This document shows positions 37,854 through 47,191 of a stretch of 64,000 nt of DNA, piece by piece. A program made the position numbers and the translations under genes. Numbering within the stretch: the first letter of the stretch is position 1; each line of letters begins with the position of its first letter. The notes below the pieces were generated by a model that worked only from the letters and a program-made list of their open reading frames with translations, was not told where the DNA came from and did not search any database. Origin of the DNA: Pseudomonas azerbaijanoccidentalis (GTDB taxonomy: Bacteria; Pseudomonadota; Gammaproteobacteria; Pseudomonadales; Pseudomonadaceae); assembly GCF_019145495.1 (NCBI RefSeq), contig NZ_JAHSTU010000014.1, positions 18,731 to 82,730 of the forward strand, in the 5' to 3' direction.

Positions 37854-38980
37854 TGGCGGCCAAGAAGGGTGTGCGCAGCAGGGTCGTAATCCCGGCGAAC
37901 AAGGCCAGCGCGGAAGCCCGCAAGCTTTTCGAGGCCGACCGGGCGCAGCGTATTGGCGACCAGAGCGCGATTCTGTCCGCCGACGACATGGCGGGCCTGT
38001 ATGACCCGAAGCGCGGGCTATTCACCACGTTGGGCGGCGAATTCAGGCCGGTCACCGTTGATGACCTGATTGCGTTCAGGGCCGCGGTGCACGACATCCA
38101 GCGCCGGCATGGCCAGCGCAAAGGCAACGTACCGGTCACCGCGGCCCCGGGCGGGATCCTGGCAAAGCAGGTGGTCAACCTGTCGGCGCCGGACGATCGA
38201 GCCCGCGCCAGCCGGGAAATCCACACGATCATCCCTATCAGCAACCAGGGCGGTGTGGTGCATATCACGACCAACGCCAGTGCAAAGTCTGACGTCTCCC
38301 GACATCACGTCTATGTGCAGTTCCTGGACTACGACAAGGTGCTGGCCGACGGCAACACCACGCTTGAAGCGGCCCGGCGCATGCTGGCGGGCAAGCTGAA
38401 GTTTGATTGCGACTGTGGGCGGCACACGTTCTGGTACCGCTATATCGCCAGCATTGGCAGCTTCAACTATGGGCGGCCCGAGGATGGTTTCCCCCGCGTT
38501 CGTAACCCCACGCTGAAGGGGATTGCCTGCAAACACGTCATCCGCGTCATGGCCACCATCACCGCGGGCGCGACGTTCAATCTGTTCGCCAAGCGCATGA
38601 TCGAAAACGGGCGGCGCACCCTCAGCAACAAACGCACGGCAGTGACCGTGAAGGAACAGCAGGCGTTCGTCGAACAGATGGAGCAGGCCCGCAAGCAAGC
38701 CAAGCGCGGGACCGTGATCAAGACGTCGGAAGAGCTGAAGACACAGCGCCAGGCACAACCGTCGTACCAGCGACAGCAGGAAGCCCGCAAGGCCAGCGCC
38801 GCCGATCGCGCCGCGGTGCGTGCGGCAAACGACAAGTTGCGCCATAGCCAAGCCGCAAAAGTGAACAGGAAGGCGTCCAGCGTCCAGCACCAGGCGCTAA
38901 CGGCTGCGATGAAGGCCCAAGGCTTCAGTGAGAAACAGATTGCCGCCGCGCTCAGCGCCGTGAACAAGGTAAAGGGATAA
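37853..38980 (+). CDS. SWIM zinc-finger protein of the head operon
   Basis: 375 residues. KFDCDCGRHTFWYRY ... GIACKHVIRVMATI (about residues 183-235) is a SWIM-type CxC...CxH zinc site. A long basic helical tail (about 265-375: QMEQARKQAKRG, SYQRQQEARKASAADRAAVRAANDKLRHSQ) follows. SWIM domains bind DNA or protein. It is placed two genes before the portal. Function in the virion or packaging is inferred from position only. Confidence 0.75.
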   Translation: MAAKKGVRSRVVIPANKASAEARKLFEADRAQRIGDQSAILSADDMAGLYDPKRGLFTTLGGEFRPVTVDDLIAFRAAVHDIQRRHGQRKGNVPVTAAPGGILAKQVVNLSAPDDRARASREIHTIIPISNQGGVVHITTNASAKSDVSRHHVYVQFLDYDKVLADGNTTLEAARRMLAGKLKFDCDCGRHTFWYRYIASIGSFNYGRPEDGFPRVRNPTLKGIACKHVIRVMATITAGATFNLFAKRMIENGRRTLSNKRTAVTVKEQQAFVEQMEQARKQAKRGTVIKTSEELKTQRQAQPSYQRQQEARKASAADRAAVRAANDKLRHSQAAKVNRKASSVQHQALTAAMKAQGFSEKQIAAALSAVNKVKG

Positions 38981-38983
38981 GAC

Positions 38984-39493
38984 ATGCTCAATAACGTGGC
39001 CATTCAGATTAACCGGGCAAACCGTCAGCGCACCCTGCGCGAGCCCAACGCTATCCCGTGCGTCCTCTTTGACAAGAAGGTCACCCGCACCAGCGACGAC
39101 GAGACTGCTGACGGTTACCCAACCATCGGCCCGTTGGGCGTCATGAGCGATGAGGACGAAACGGCTTACGAATGGGTTGAGGTGGGCGAGGCCATGATTC
39201 ATTTCGCGCAGGGTTATGCCGCGCCCCTGGGCAACACCTCCGACGACAGCAGCCGCATGGACTATGCAGAAGGCGTGCTTGAAGCGTCGATTGAGCCGCT
39301 GGCCGATCCTGGTACCGAAGCCTATGTGCAGCCGGGCAAGCGCATGCTGGTAGCCGTGCTGATGGGGGAAGGCGTGATCATCAACTTTGAGATAGTCGAC
39401 GTCACCGGCAACGTGAATATCCCGCCCTATACCCGCAAATACCTGCTCAATCCTCGGCCTGATGAGGAAGCGAGCGAGGATCTAAACGAGTAG
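38984..39493 (+). CDS. Head-operon structural protein
   Basis: 169 residues, acidic (EEASEDLNE end). Starts 3 bp after the previous gene. Strand-rich second half (KRMLVAVLMGEGVIINFEIVDVTGNVNIPPYTRKYLL). No family recognised. Position before the portal suggests a head or neck component. Confidence 0.55.
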   Translation: MLNNVAIQINRANRQRTLREPNAIPCVLFDKKVTRTSDDETADGYPTIGPLGVMSDEDETAYEWVEVGEAMIHFAQGYAAPLGNTSDDSSRMDYAEGVLEASIEPLADPGTEAYVQPGKRMLVAVLMGEGVIINFEIVDVTGNVNIPPYTRKYLLNPRPDEEASEDLNE

Positions 39494-39576
39494 CCAGAAC
39501 GGTGCAAACCGGCGCCGGGATGCCCCTGTGGGCGCCTGTACGCTGGAGGTTAATTCAAGCCTCTGTGTGTACCTGA

Positions 39577-41211
39577 ATGGCGAACTCAACTGATCACAAA
39601 AAGGGCCTTATGGCTCGCTTGGCCGACGGTGCCCGCAAGGGTGTCGACCTGATCACGGGCGGCCAGCTCGCTGATATGACATTTGCTCAAGCCGCCACAC
39701 AGGCCGAAAACCGAATGGCGCAGGTGTCTACGTTCGATGCTGATTATGTCGGCATGGAAATGCTGCTGGGCAACGGCGACAAGCCCGTTCGTTCCAGGGC
39801 GCAGCTGTACCAGAAATATCACTTCATGATGCAGGAAGGCATGATCAGCACCGCCCTGCGCAACAACGTGCAGATGGCGCTGGGTGGTCACGAGACAACC
39901 GGCGAAACGATCTTTCTTGAGCCCAAGCCGAAGATCAGCAGCGCCGATAAAAAGATGCTCGAAGAGCTGGCGCCGATCGTCAAAATGCTCAATGACAGCT
40001 GCCATTCCATGGGGGTGAGCGCCACCGGCTTCGGTGATGCCTACGCCAAGCTGTATGTCGTGCCCAAGGAAGGCATTGTGGCGTTTGATCACGAAAGCAT
40101 TCTGTCGCCGATCGTGCAGCCCTATGTAGAGCTGGGGCGGACGGTGGGTTACGTGGTCAGCCTGGGCGAGAAAATGCAGAGCCGCGTGTCTCCCTTGGAA
40201 ATGGTCCGATGGAAGATGCCGCGCATGGGGTTTGTGTCCCAGTTCCGCGCCTTGGAAAACGCACAAAAGATCAATCTTGAAGCCAAGTCGCTGCGCGACG
40301 TCATGCCCCTGCCGGATCTGGTGGGCGGTTCCCTGCTGGAAGCCGCTGAGCACGATTTCGACAACCTTTATGCCGCCATACGCGGTCTGGTCGGGCAACG
40401 TATCGCCAGCTCGATCGAAGAAGTGCTGCTGTCGATGAACTTGGCAGACACCACCAAAGAGCAGCGCGAGCGCATCACCAAGAACACCGTGAAAATGCTC
40501 ACGGAAATGAAGGCCCGCGCTGAAAAGCAAATCAGCGAGGGCATTTATTCGACGTCCCGTAACTTCAACATCATGCCGGTGTGGAACGACAAGCAGCTGA
40601 CACAGGTGAGCAGCATTGCTTCCGGTGCCAGCGGCCAGAACCTGGGCGTTGAAGACGTGATGTTTCACGCCAAGAAGCTAGCAGGCACCCTCGGTACCGA
40701 CATTTCACAGATGGGCTTCGCCGACCTGCTGTCCGGCGGCTTGGGCGATGGTGGCTCCAACCGCACCAGCGCCATGGGTGCCGAGCGCGCCCGGATGCTG
40801 CGCACCAGCTACACCAACATGGCCAACGACACGATCGATCGCCATATGTTGGCCAAGTACGGCAAGTGCTGGCCGAACGCCGAACGGCCCTACACGATCA
40901 ATTTCTATGGCGCGATCGCCGCACTGGAGGCTGAAAAGCAAATCAGCGCTGAACGCGCCATGAACAAGGCCGCGATCCTGGTGCAAATCATGGCTCAGTT
41001 GCGTGAGCTGGGGCTGCCGCAGGACACCGTGAGTTACCTGCTGGCCAAGGTGGCGGAAATGGATACCGAAGCAGCGGAAACATTCGCCAAAGGCCTGGCC
41101 AACGCCAAGCCACCAGTGCAGCCGGGGTTCGGCGGTGGCGGTGACAACGATATGGACTTGCTGCCGGGTGCTGGCGGTGGCAACAACGACGATGAGGACG
41201 GGCAGCAATGA
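39577..41211 (+). CDS. Portal protein
   Basis: 544 residues; GGAGGTTAATTC lies some distance upstream. Portal-type layout: an N-terminal wing (RSRAQLYQKYHFMMQEGMISTALRNNVQMALGG), a central DAYAKLYVVPKEGIVAFDHESILSPIVQPYVELGRTVGYVVSL segment, a long stem helix (TTKEQRERITKNTVKMLTEMKARAEKQISEG), and a crown-like Ala-rich C-terminus with a Gly/Asn/Asp tail. It is followed by the prohead protease, the classical order. Forms the dodecameric entry ring for DNA; contacts TerL. Confidence 0.85.
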   Translation: MANSTDHKKGLMARLADGARKGVDLITGGQLADMTFAQAATQAENRMAQVSTFDADYVGMEMLLGNGDKPVRSRAQLYQKYHFMMQEGMISTALRNNVQMALGGHETTGETIFLEPKPKISSADKKMLEELAPIVKMLNDSCHSMGVSATGFGDAYAKLYVVPKEGIVAFDHESILSPIVQPYVELGRTVGYVVSLGEKMQSRVSPLEMVRWKMPRMGFVSQFRALENAQKINLEAKSLRDVMPLPDLVGGSLLEAAEHDFDNLYAAIRGLVGQRIASSIEEVLLSMNLADTTKEQRERITKNTVKMLTEMKARAEKQISEGIYSTSRNFNIMPVWNDKQLTQVSSIASGASGQNLGVEDVMFHAKKLAGTLGTDISQMGFADLLSGGLGDGGSNRTSAMGAERARMLRTSYTNMANDTIDRHMLAKYGKCWPNAERPYTINFYGAIAALEAEKQISAERAMNKAAILVQIMAQLRELGLPQDTVSYLLAKVAEMDTEAAETFAKGLANAKPPVQPGFGGGGDNDMDLLPGAGGGNNDDEDGQQ

Positions 41212-42122
41212 GTAAGCGCACGGGCGTGATCCGCTACAACCTGAACGACAACGGGCGCACCTTCACCGGTCAGACGCGAAAGATCGATATCGACGCGGCC
41301 ATGCGCTTGTTCAACGGCGCCGCGCTTCAGGAGGCGATCCAGAAAGGCGACATCGTGGGCTATGTGGGCCATCAGTACCGCGAGAAATACAAGCTGGACG
41401 TGCCGGAAACGGTGATTGAAGGCGGGGTGCCGGTGGTGCTTGAGCCGGCGCTGCGCACGATCTACATCAAATGCTTGCCAACGGGCGACATCGAGCACGA
41501 GCAAGAGTTTTTGGATACCGCGCCGGGCCGGGTGGCGCAGCGCTTGTGGGAAAGCAGAGCCTACGGCTTCAGCTCAGCGATTTTCGCGCCTGAAGAGGGC
41601 GGTTTGCGCGTACCGAAAGGCTATTTCGGTATGGACCTGGTGCGGGCGCCCAACTACGACAGCAACCGCGGCTATGCGGTGATGCTCGATAGCGCAGACG
41701 CTGGCGCCTTCGCTGGCGTGGACACCTTCGCTTCCGACAACGCGGCGCTGCTGGACTCTGTAGACAGCATGATCAAAGAGTCGGACGCCTTTGCCGCGAG
41801 CGTTAGCACCGACCTCCTGAAGCAATACCAACTCAATGACGATCTGATCGAGCAGAACGCGCGCCTGCTGGAGAAGCTGCGCCAAGCCAATATTGAAGCG
41901 CCGATGCTTGATAGCGCCCCGGCGGTGATGGAGCGCGGGATTCCAATGGATCCGGGGGGCGCAATGCTCGACAGTGCCAAACGCTTCATGGGGCGCACCG
42001 ATCTGCCAGGGTATGAGGCGCCACCGGTGAACGATGATGAAGAAAAGGGCGCCATCGCAGCGGTGGCCAGCGGCATGAAAAAAACGCTGTCGGTGGTCAA
42101 CTCTGTTCTTCGCGGGCACTAA
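41208..42122 (+). CDS. Prohead protease fused to a scaffold-like domain
   Basis: 304 residues, ATGA overlap with the portal gene. Residues 1-150 look like a herpes/T4-type prohead protease: GYVGHQYREKY (His55), GDIEHEQEFLDTAPGRVAQRLWESRAYGFSSAI (His97, Ser122/123). These give a His-plus-Ser catalytic pattern, though the exact triad is not certain. Residues 150-304 are low in complexity and carry four related peptides: MLDSA (159-163), LLDSV (181-185), MLDSA (233-237), MLDSA (253-257). A helical scaffold-like end follows. The peptides may be self-cleavage sites, as in assemblin-scaffold precursors. Confidence 0.8.
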   Translation: MSKRTGVIRYNLNDNGRTFTGQTRKIDIDAAMRLFNGAALQEAIQKGDIVGYVGHQYREKYKLDVPETVIEGGVPVVLEPALRTIYIKCLPTGDIEHEQEFLDTAPGRVAQRLWESRAYGFSSAIFAPEEGGLRVPKGYFGMDLVRAPNYDSNRGYAVMLDSADAGAFAGVDTFASDNAALLDSVDSMIKESDAFAASVSTDLLKQYQLNDDLIEQNARLLEKLRQANIEAPMLDSAPAVMERGIPMDPGGAMLDSAKRFMGRTDLPGYEAPPVNDDEEKGAIAAVASGMKKTLSVVNSVLRGH

Positions 42123-42125
42123 GTC

Positions 42126-44663
42126 ATGGCCCAACTTGATCATGACGCGGCCACGGGCTTCCTGCGCGGTGAGAGCATTGCCGACGAGGTTGAACAGCTC
42201 GCACAAGAACTGAAGCTGCTGCGCAGCATTGACGCCAACACCAGCGAGATCGCGCGCCGGCTTGGCCAACTGAGTCAGGGGCGACCAGCGGTGCAACCTG
42301 GAGCAGCTGGCTCCCGCCGAGCGCCGATCATTGTCAATAACGCGGCCAACGATCCAGCGGCTGCTCGATCCTCTTCGCGATCGTCCGGCAGCACCAGCGG
42401 CGCGCGCAACCGTACAGGTATGGCGGGTGAGCGCATGGCGGCATCGCCGCGCCAAGCTGGCTCCCGGGACGCATCAGGGCGGTTTGTGGGTGGCGCATCG
42501 ACCAAGGGTGGCGCCAACGAGGGCGCAGGGTCGGAAAGCTCCGCACGGGCGATTGGCAGCTCCATCGCCGACGCTGCGCGCGATATCGGCAGCCGATTGA
42601 CTGCTGACGTCGACAACGTAGACCCGACCATTCAGGCGGCGAAAGAGCTGAGCGGGATTCTCTCGCCTGCCATGGCGCTGTTTAAACCTCTCGGGCGCCT
42701 GTTTGGTCGCAACAAGGACGCACAGCAGACCAAGCAGCACCGGGAGAGTGTCACCTGGCTGCGCCGTATCTGGCGTGGTCAGGCTGACGCCACCAAGGGG
42801 CAAGGCCGTGGTGGGATGGGCGGCATGCTGGGGATGCTGCTGGCGATGGTCACGGCGGTGCTGGCGCCATTCAAGGCGCTGGGGCGCATGTTGGGTATGG
42901 GTAGAGCCCTGAAGGCAGTCAGCAACCTAATGCCAGGCCGTGGCGCCGCATCAGGCGCGCGGGCAGTGCGTGGTGGCTCACGATCGGGAACGCCTACCAA
43001 TGGCCCGCCCATTATCGACGGTGGCGAGGGACGCAGCGCGAAGGCCGCCAAAGGAAGTAAGGCTGGCGGTATCAAGGGCGTGGCCAAAAGCGCGGGCGGT
43101 GGAGTGCTCAAAGCGGGCAAAGGCCTGTTGCGCAAGATTCCGTTTATCGGTGCATTGATAGGCGGCGCAATGCTGGCTAACGATGCGATGGCAGGGGATG
43201 ACCCTGAGCTGTCCAAGGACGAGAACAAGAAAAACAAATGGGGGAACGTAGGTAGCGGCATTGGGGGGATCGCAGGCGGTTTGCTGGGCATGCTTGGCGG
43301 GCCTGCCGGTGCGATTGCTGGTGGTCTGATTGGCGATCAGCTTGGCGGGATGGTTGGCGAATGGCTGTCGACGGTTGATTTCGATTCGGTTCTATCGAAC
43401 ATCAGCAGCACGTTCTCAGGGTGGGCCGATGGCGCATCCAAGGCAGCCAGCGCGGCATTCGAATTTGTCAAAACAGGCTGGGACGGGCTGGTCACATCGG
43501 GTACCAAAGCCATCAGTGGCATGGCCGACTGGGCGCGAGACACCTGGAAAGCTGTCACGGACAAGGTGGCCGGCTGGAAGGACACCGCTGCGGATGCCGT
43601 GCAGAGCGGAAAAGATTATGTCGGTGAAAAGGCCACTGCCGTAAAGGATGCAGGCTCCAACGTGCTCTACAAGGCATCGGGCGGCAAATACGGCGGCGGT
43701 GGCTCAGCGGCGGCAAAGGATCAGCTGATTAAAGCCATGGATGAGGGCGGTATCACCGACGCCAAGTCGAAAGCCGCCCTGATGGCGAACATGGATCACG
43801 AGTCGGGCGGGTTCACGCGCAAAGAAGAGAACCTGAACTACTCGGCCAAGCGCCTGCGCGAAGTGTTCCCCAAATACTACAAGACCGACGAGGACGCCCG
43901 CGCCGATGCCGGCAACGCTGAAGCAATCGGCAACAAGGTCTATGGCGGGCGCATGGGGAACGTCAATCCAGGTGACGGCTACAAGTTCAGGGGGCGCGGC
44001 GACACGCAGCTGACGGGGCGTGCGCAGTACGAAGCCATGGGTAAAAAGCTGGGTGTCGACCTGGTAAACAACCCCGAGTTGGCGGCTGATCCGAAGTACT
44101 CCGCGAAAATCGCCGTGGAGAACTGGAAGAGTTCCGGCGCCGATCGGCTGGCGCAAGCCGGGGACATGACTGGCGCCCGCAAGCGAATCAACGGCGGCAC
44201 CAACGGCCTGGCGGACGTCAATAGCAAGTATGACGCCTATCTGGCGCAGGCCAAGGCAGGCGACCTGACGCCAACCCGGCGTGCGGATGAACTGAAAGTG
44301 GCCGCTCCCACAGGGGTCAACGCGGCGGTATCCAGCACCATGGCTTCGGTGTCGGCACCCAAGAACCAAGCGGCAACCCCGATTGGCGTGATGGCGCCTA
44401 CGCAGGTGCGATCGGCGGCGGTGGCAAACTCTTCGCTCCCGGTGTCGCTCGCGGCGCCCAAAGTAGGCACCTACGCCCCAGCCGCGGCAGACGCCAGCAA
44501 GATGAAGATCCCGGCGGTACCGGAGATCAAGACGCCAACCGGGGGCGGTGGCGGCAAAGAAGGGCCGGCGCAGGTGTCCGTCGAGCTGCCTCTTTCGCAG
44601 AACGTGGGCGATCGGGGGATTGCGCATGCCTCGGCGGGCGGACTGGGGATGTTCCCGATTTGA
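42126..44663 (+). CDS. Tape-measure-like protein with GH19 murein hydrolase domain
   Basis: 845 residues. The N-terminal 200 residues are Ser/Gly/Arg-rich with a coiled start. Central Gly-rich hydrophobic stretches (GMLGMLLAMVTAVLAPF; IPFIGALIGGAMLAND; GSGIGGIAGGLLGMLGGPAGAIAGGLIGDQLGGMVG) are typical of tape-measure proteins. Residues about 528-710 are a second GH19 domain (AALMANMDHESGGF; YKFRGRGDTQLTGRAQYEAMG; ARKRINGGTNG), like the endolysin at 5251. The C-terminus is Ala/Pro-rich. It would set tail length and open peptidoglycan on entry. It is directly downstream of the protease, not after the putative chaperones at 3864. Confidence 0.8.
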   Translation: MAQLDHDAATGFLRGESIADEVEQLAQELKLLRSIDANTSEIARRLGQLSQGRPAVQPGAAGSRRAPIIVNNAANDPAAARSSSRSSGSTSGARNRTGMAGERMAASPRQAGSRDASGRFVGGASTKGGANEGAGSESSARAIGSSIADAARDIGSRLTADVDNVDPTIQAAKELSGILSPAMALFKPLGRLFGRNKDAQQTKQHRESVTWLRRIWRGQADATKGQGRGGMGGMLGMLLAMVTAVLAPFKALGRMLGMGRALKAVSNLMPGRGAASGARAVRGGSRSGTPTNGPPIIDGGEGRSAKAAKGSKAGGIKGVAKSAGGGVLKAGKGLLRKIPFIGALIGGAMLANDAMAGDDPELSKDENKKNKWGNVGSGIGGIAGGLLGMLGGPAGAIAGGLIGDQLGGMVGEWLSTVDFDSVLSNISSTFSGWADGASKAASAAFEFVKTGWDGLVTSGTKAISGMADWARDTWKAVTDKVAGWKDTAADAVQSGKDYVGEKATAVKDAGSNVLYKASGGKYGGGGSAAAKDQLIKAMDEGGITDAKSKAALMANMDHESGGFTRKEENLNYSAKRLREVFPKYYKTDEDARADAGNAEAIGNKVYGGRMGNVNPGDGYKFRGRGDTQLTGRAQYEAMGKKLGVDLVNNPELAADPKYSAKIAVENWKSSGADRLAQAGDMTGARKRINGGTNGLADVNSKYDAYLAQAKAGDLTPTRRADELKVAAPTGVNAAVSSTMASVSAPKNQAATPIGVMAPTQVRSAAVANSSLPVSLAAPKVGTYAPAAADASKMKIPAVPEIKTPTGGGGGKEGPAQVSVELPLSQNVGDRGIAHASAGGLGMFPI

Positions 44664-44669
44664 CCGGCA

Positions 44670-44698
44670 AACCGTCGCCAAAGGGCGGCGGTTTTCTT
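44670..44698 (+). terminator. Rho-independent terminator
   Basis: AACCGTCGCC, loop AAAG, GGCGGCGGTT (one G-T pair) then TTCTTT. It ends the portal-protease-tape measure unit. Confidence 0.8.
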
Positions 44699-44736
44699 TG
44701 CCAAGATGACCGCAAAGCATTCTGAGCGCGTCCGTC

Positions 44737-45054
44737 ATGGCCGAAACGTTAAACACAGACCTGATTTTTCGCATGATCGCGCATTGGTGGGCGACCAAGC
44801 CGAACAGTTACCTGGGCAGCACCTACGGCAACCCCGTGGAGGACATGCTGCAAAAGCCTCTCAGTTCACCAGTCGCCGACTGGTTTCTGGCCAAGATGCT
44901 CAAAGACATCCCCGTCTTGGGTGCGCTTCCCGCTGGGACCATCAACCTGTACGCAACGCCTGAAGGCGTCGACATCACGAATGTCCATATCGAGGTGGCG
45001 GGGCAAACCCTGAACCTTTCGGATCTGTCAGAGGTATCCCGTGGCAATTACTAA
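44737..45054 (+). CDS. Baseplate-region protein
   Basis: 105 residues. Overlaps the next gene by 14 bp. Contains AETLNTDLIFRMIAHWWATKPNSYLGSTYGNPVED and a strand-rich end (GTINLYATPEGVDITNVHIEVAGQTLNL). Position before the gp6/J-like gene fits a gp25-type wedge protein, but the gp25 motif is not evident. Confidence 0.6.
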   Translation: MAETLNTDLIFRMIAHWWATKPNSYLGSTYGNPVEDMLQKPLSSPVADWFLAKMLKDIPVLGALPAGTINLYATPEGVDITNVHIEVAGQTLNLSDLSEVSRGNY

Positions 45055-46426
45055 AGACCAGTACATTCAGGCCGCGGCCAACGAGATCAGCAACTACCCA
45101 TCGCTGGCCAAGCGATTCCAGATCGGCGACCCGCTGATTACTCAGGGCCTAGCGTCCATGGCGGCGATGCTGGCAGACCTGGGCACTCAGGTAGAGGTAA
45201 CGACCGGTGAGGTGTACCTGAAGGCCCGCGACGTCACGGTAAAGGCTGATGCGGCGGTAAAAGGCGTGTTGCCATTCGGTAAGCCCTGCATTGCGGTGGT
45301 CACGGTGATCAACAACGGCGCGGCTCCCTTGAGTATTCTGGCCGGGCGCGTGCTGCGTGATCAGAACGGGCGCATGTGGCGCGTGACTACCGGTGGCCAG
45401 ATCGGCGCCGGCGCCACTGGGAGTATCGTCGCGCGCCAGGTAGAGCTTCGCACCCTCACGCACACCGTCGGGCAAAACACGCCGTTCTACACGATCGAGC
45501 TGGCGCAGCCCGATGTCGGCTACATGGCTGAAGTTTCGGTGACCGGATGGGAGTACTCCCCGGAGTTCTGCAACGTCTTGGCCGGCGAGCTGGTCTATCA
45601 CATTCAGACCGATGAAAATCAGGTGATCAGCCTGGTGTTCGGCGTCAATGGGCTGTCTGGATTGCAGCCGGCCACCGGTTCGAACATCGGCATTTCGATC
45701 TACGACACCGAAGGCGACATCAGCCCGAGCAACGGCATGTCGTTCTATTTCGAATACAGCGATGCGATTGAGAAGGCGACCATGGCGCTGTCTGAAGTAC
45801 TTCAGGCCGGCGAAGCGCCAATGAGCATCACAACCATGCGTGAGGTCTGCTCCTATCCCGGGATCTACAACGAGAACGCAGTTTATCTGTCCAACTTCGA
45901 CTTCTTGGTGCGTAAAAAGCTGGGCGCCGTGACGTTCCTCAACGTCTGGAACGAGCTGAAAGAGGAAAAGGCGCGTGGGGCGAACCAAGACAACATCAAC
46001 AGGCTATTTGTGGCCGTGATCAAGGAGGGTGTGAGCCAGCTGGCGCTACAGAACGAAATTGCCGCCATCATCAGCGCCGCCGACAACAGCTACCGCCTCA
46101 AGCATGTGCCGGTGATCGAGAAGCCGGTACCGCTAAAGCTCACCCTCTACGTGCCGTCTACCTATGACTCGGCGGCGATCAAACAGGCGGTGCGGGCGCT
46201 GATTCTCGAGAACTACGGGCGTCTGTCGGCCTGGGCCAAACGCGGCGAAGCGAAAATGCTCAAGAAAGACCTTTACGAGCTGCTGCGCCAGAACGTGCCG
46301 GCGCTGACGCAGCGCATTGCAGATATCTCTGTCGACATGATCGGGGACGATACCGCGGACCTGCCTGAGCACTTCAGGTACGTCACTGAAGAGAGCCTTG
46401 AGGTCAACACGGAGACGGCGAACTAA
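45041..46426 (+). CDS. Baseplate wedge protein, gpJ/gp6-like
   Basis: 461 residues; GTG at 45041 after CAGAGGTATCCC. KGVLPFGKPCIAVVTVINNG, VTGWEYSPEFCNVLAG and a C-terminal arrangement with PVPLKLTLYVPSTYDSAAIKQAVRALILENYG ... LKKDLYELLRQNVPALTQRIADISVDM match the baseplate J / T4 gp6 pattern. It forms the wedge ring that triggers contraction. It sits beside a tail-protein-I-like gene, the usual order. Confidence 0.85.
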   Translation: MAITKDQYIQAAANEISNYPSLAKRFQIGDPLITQGLASMAAMLADLGTQVEVTTGEVYLKARDVTVKADAAVKGVLPFGKPCIAVVTVINNGAAPLSILAGRVLRDQNGRMWRVTTGGQIGAGATGSIVARQVELRTLTHTVGQNTPFYTIELAQPDVGYMAEVSVTGWEYSPEFCNVLAGELVYHIQTDENQVISLVFGVNGLSGLQPATGSNIGISIYDTEGDISPSNGMSFYFEYSDAIEKATMALSEVLQAGEAPMSITTMREVCSYPGIYNENAVYLSNFDFLVRKKLGAVTFLNVWNELKEEKARGANQDNINRLFVAVIKEGVSQLALQNEIAAIISAADNSYRLKHVPVIEKPVPLKLTLYVPSTYDSAAIKQAVRALILENYGRLSAWAKRGEAKMLKKDLYELLRQNVPALTQRIADISVDMIGDDTADLPEHFRYVTEESLEVNTETAN

Positions 46427-47142
46427 TGCAACTCATCCCGTTACAGCGCAGTGCCGAGTACGACGAGATTGAATCGGAATTCAAAGCGTTGTTCCTGAGC
46501 CTCTACCACAAAGACCTGAGCGGCCACGTAGTCGATGCCAATACGCTGGGCATGCCTCACCTTGGGCCTGATGCGTTTATCAGTCGAGGGCTCAACAACG
46601 ACGGGCTGGCGCTACTCAATGACACGACCAGCGACATGACCCGCATGTTGTTCATGGCGTGGCGCTACTTGAACCCCCAGCGCGGCACCAAGTTCTTGGC
46701 GTTTTACCTTCGATCGCTGTTCGGTGACGTGTTCACGATCGATCAGCTGTGGTGCGAAAAAGGGGGTGAATACCCTGTAGACGTAATGACCGAGAATGAA
46801 ATTCAGCTGGCTGGCCGTCAGCTGAGCGACTACTTCCTCACCAGCCGCTTACGTGTGGACATCGAGACAGAAATTGTCCCTGAGCGGATCCTGGCCGCGG
46901 CCCGTACCGCTGTGGCCGCCAGATTCGTATTGGATCTTCGCGCCGCACGCCGGGCAGGCCTCAAGATCCCGATTGCTTGCATTGCCTACGGCTTCAACAT
47001 CGGGCGCGTCACCGGTACCGCGCTCTATCAGCAGCCAGTCATTGAAAGCTACATGACAGTAGGCCCCGGGATTAAGGTCACGGGCGCCACCCTGGCATTC
47101 AGCTCGATTGACCGTTTGGACATGCAAACCTTCACAAAATAG
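46426..47142 (+). CDS. Tail protein I-like baseplate protein
   Basis: 238 residues, starting one base before the previous stop ends (TAATG). MAWRYLNPQRGTKFLAFYLRSLFGDVFTIDQLW and the location between gpJ-like and fibre genes fit P2 gpI or T4 gp53-type proteins that join fibres to the baseplate. Weak sequence evidence beyond position. Confidence 0.7.
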   Translation: MQLIPLQRSAEYDEIESEFKALFLSLYHKDLSGHVVDANTLGMPHLGPDAFISRGLNNDGLALLNDTTSDMTRMLFMAWRYLNPQRGTKFLAFYLRSLFGDVFTIDQLWCEKGGEYPVDVMTENEIQLAGRQLSDYFLTSRLRVDIETEIVPERILAAARTAVAARFVLDLRAARRAGLKIPIACIAYGFNIGRVTGTALYQQPVIESYMTVGPGIKVTGATLAFSSIDRLDMQTFTK

Positions 47143-47191
47143 GGCCGTTTTTCGGCCTTACGCTTTGCCATAAATAACCGCCGGGGGCTTT

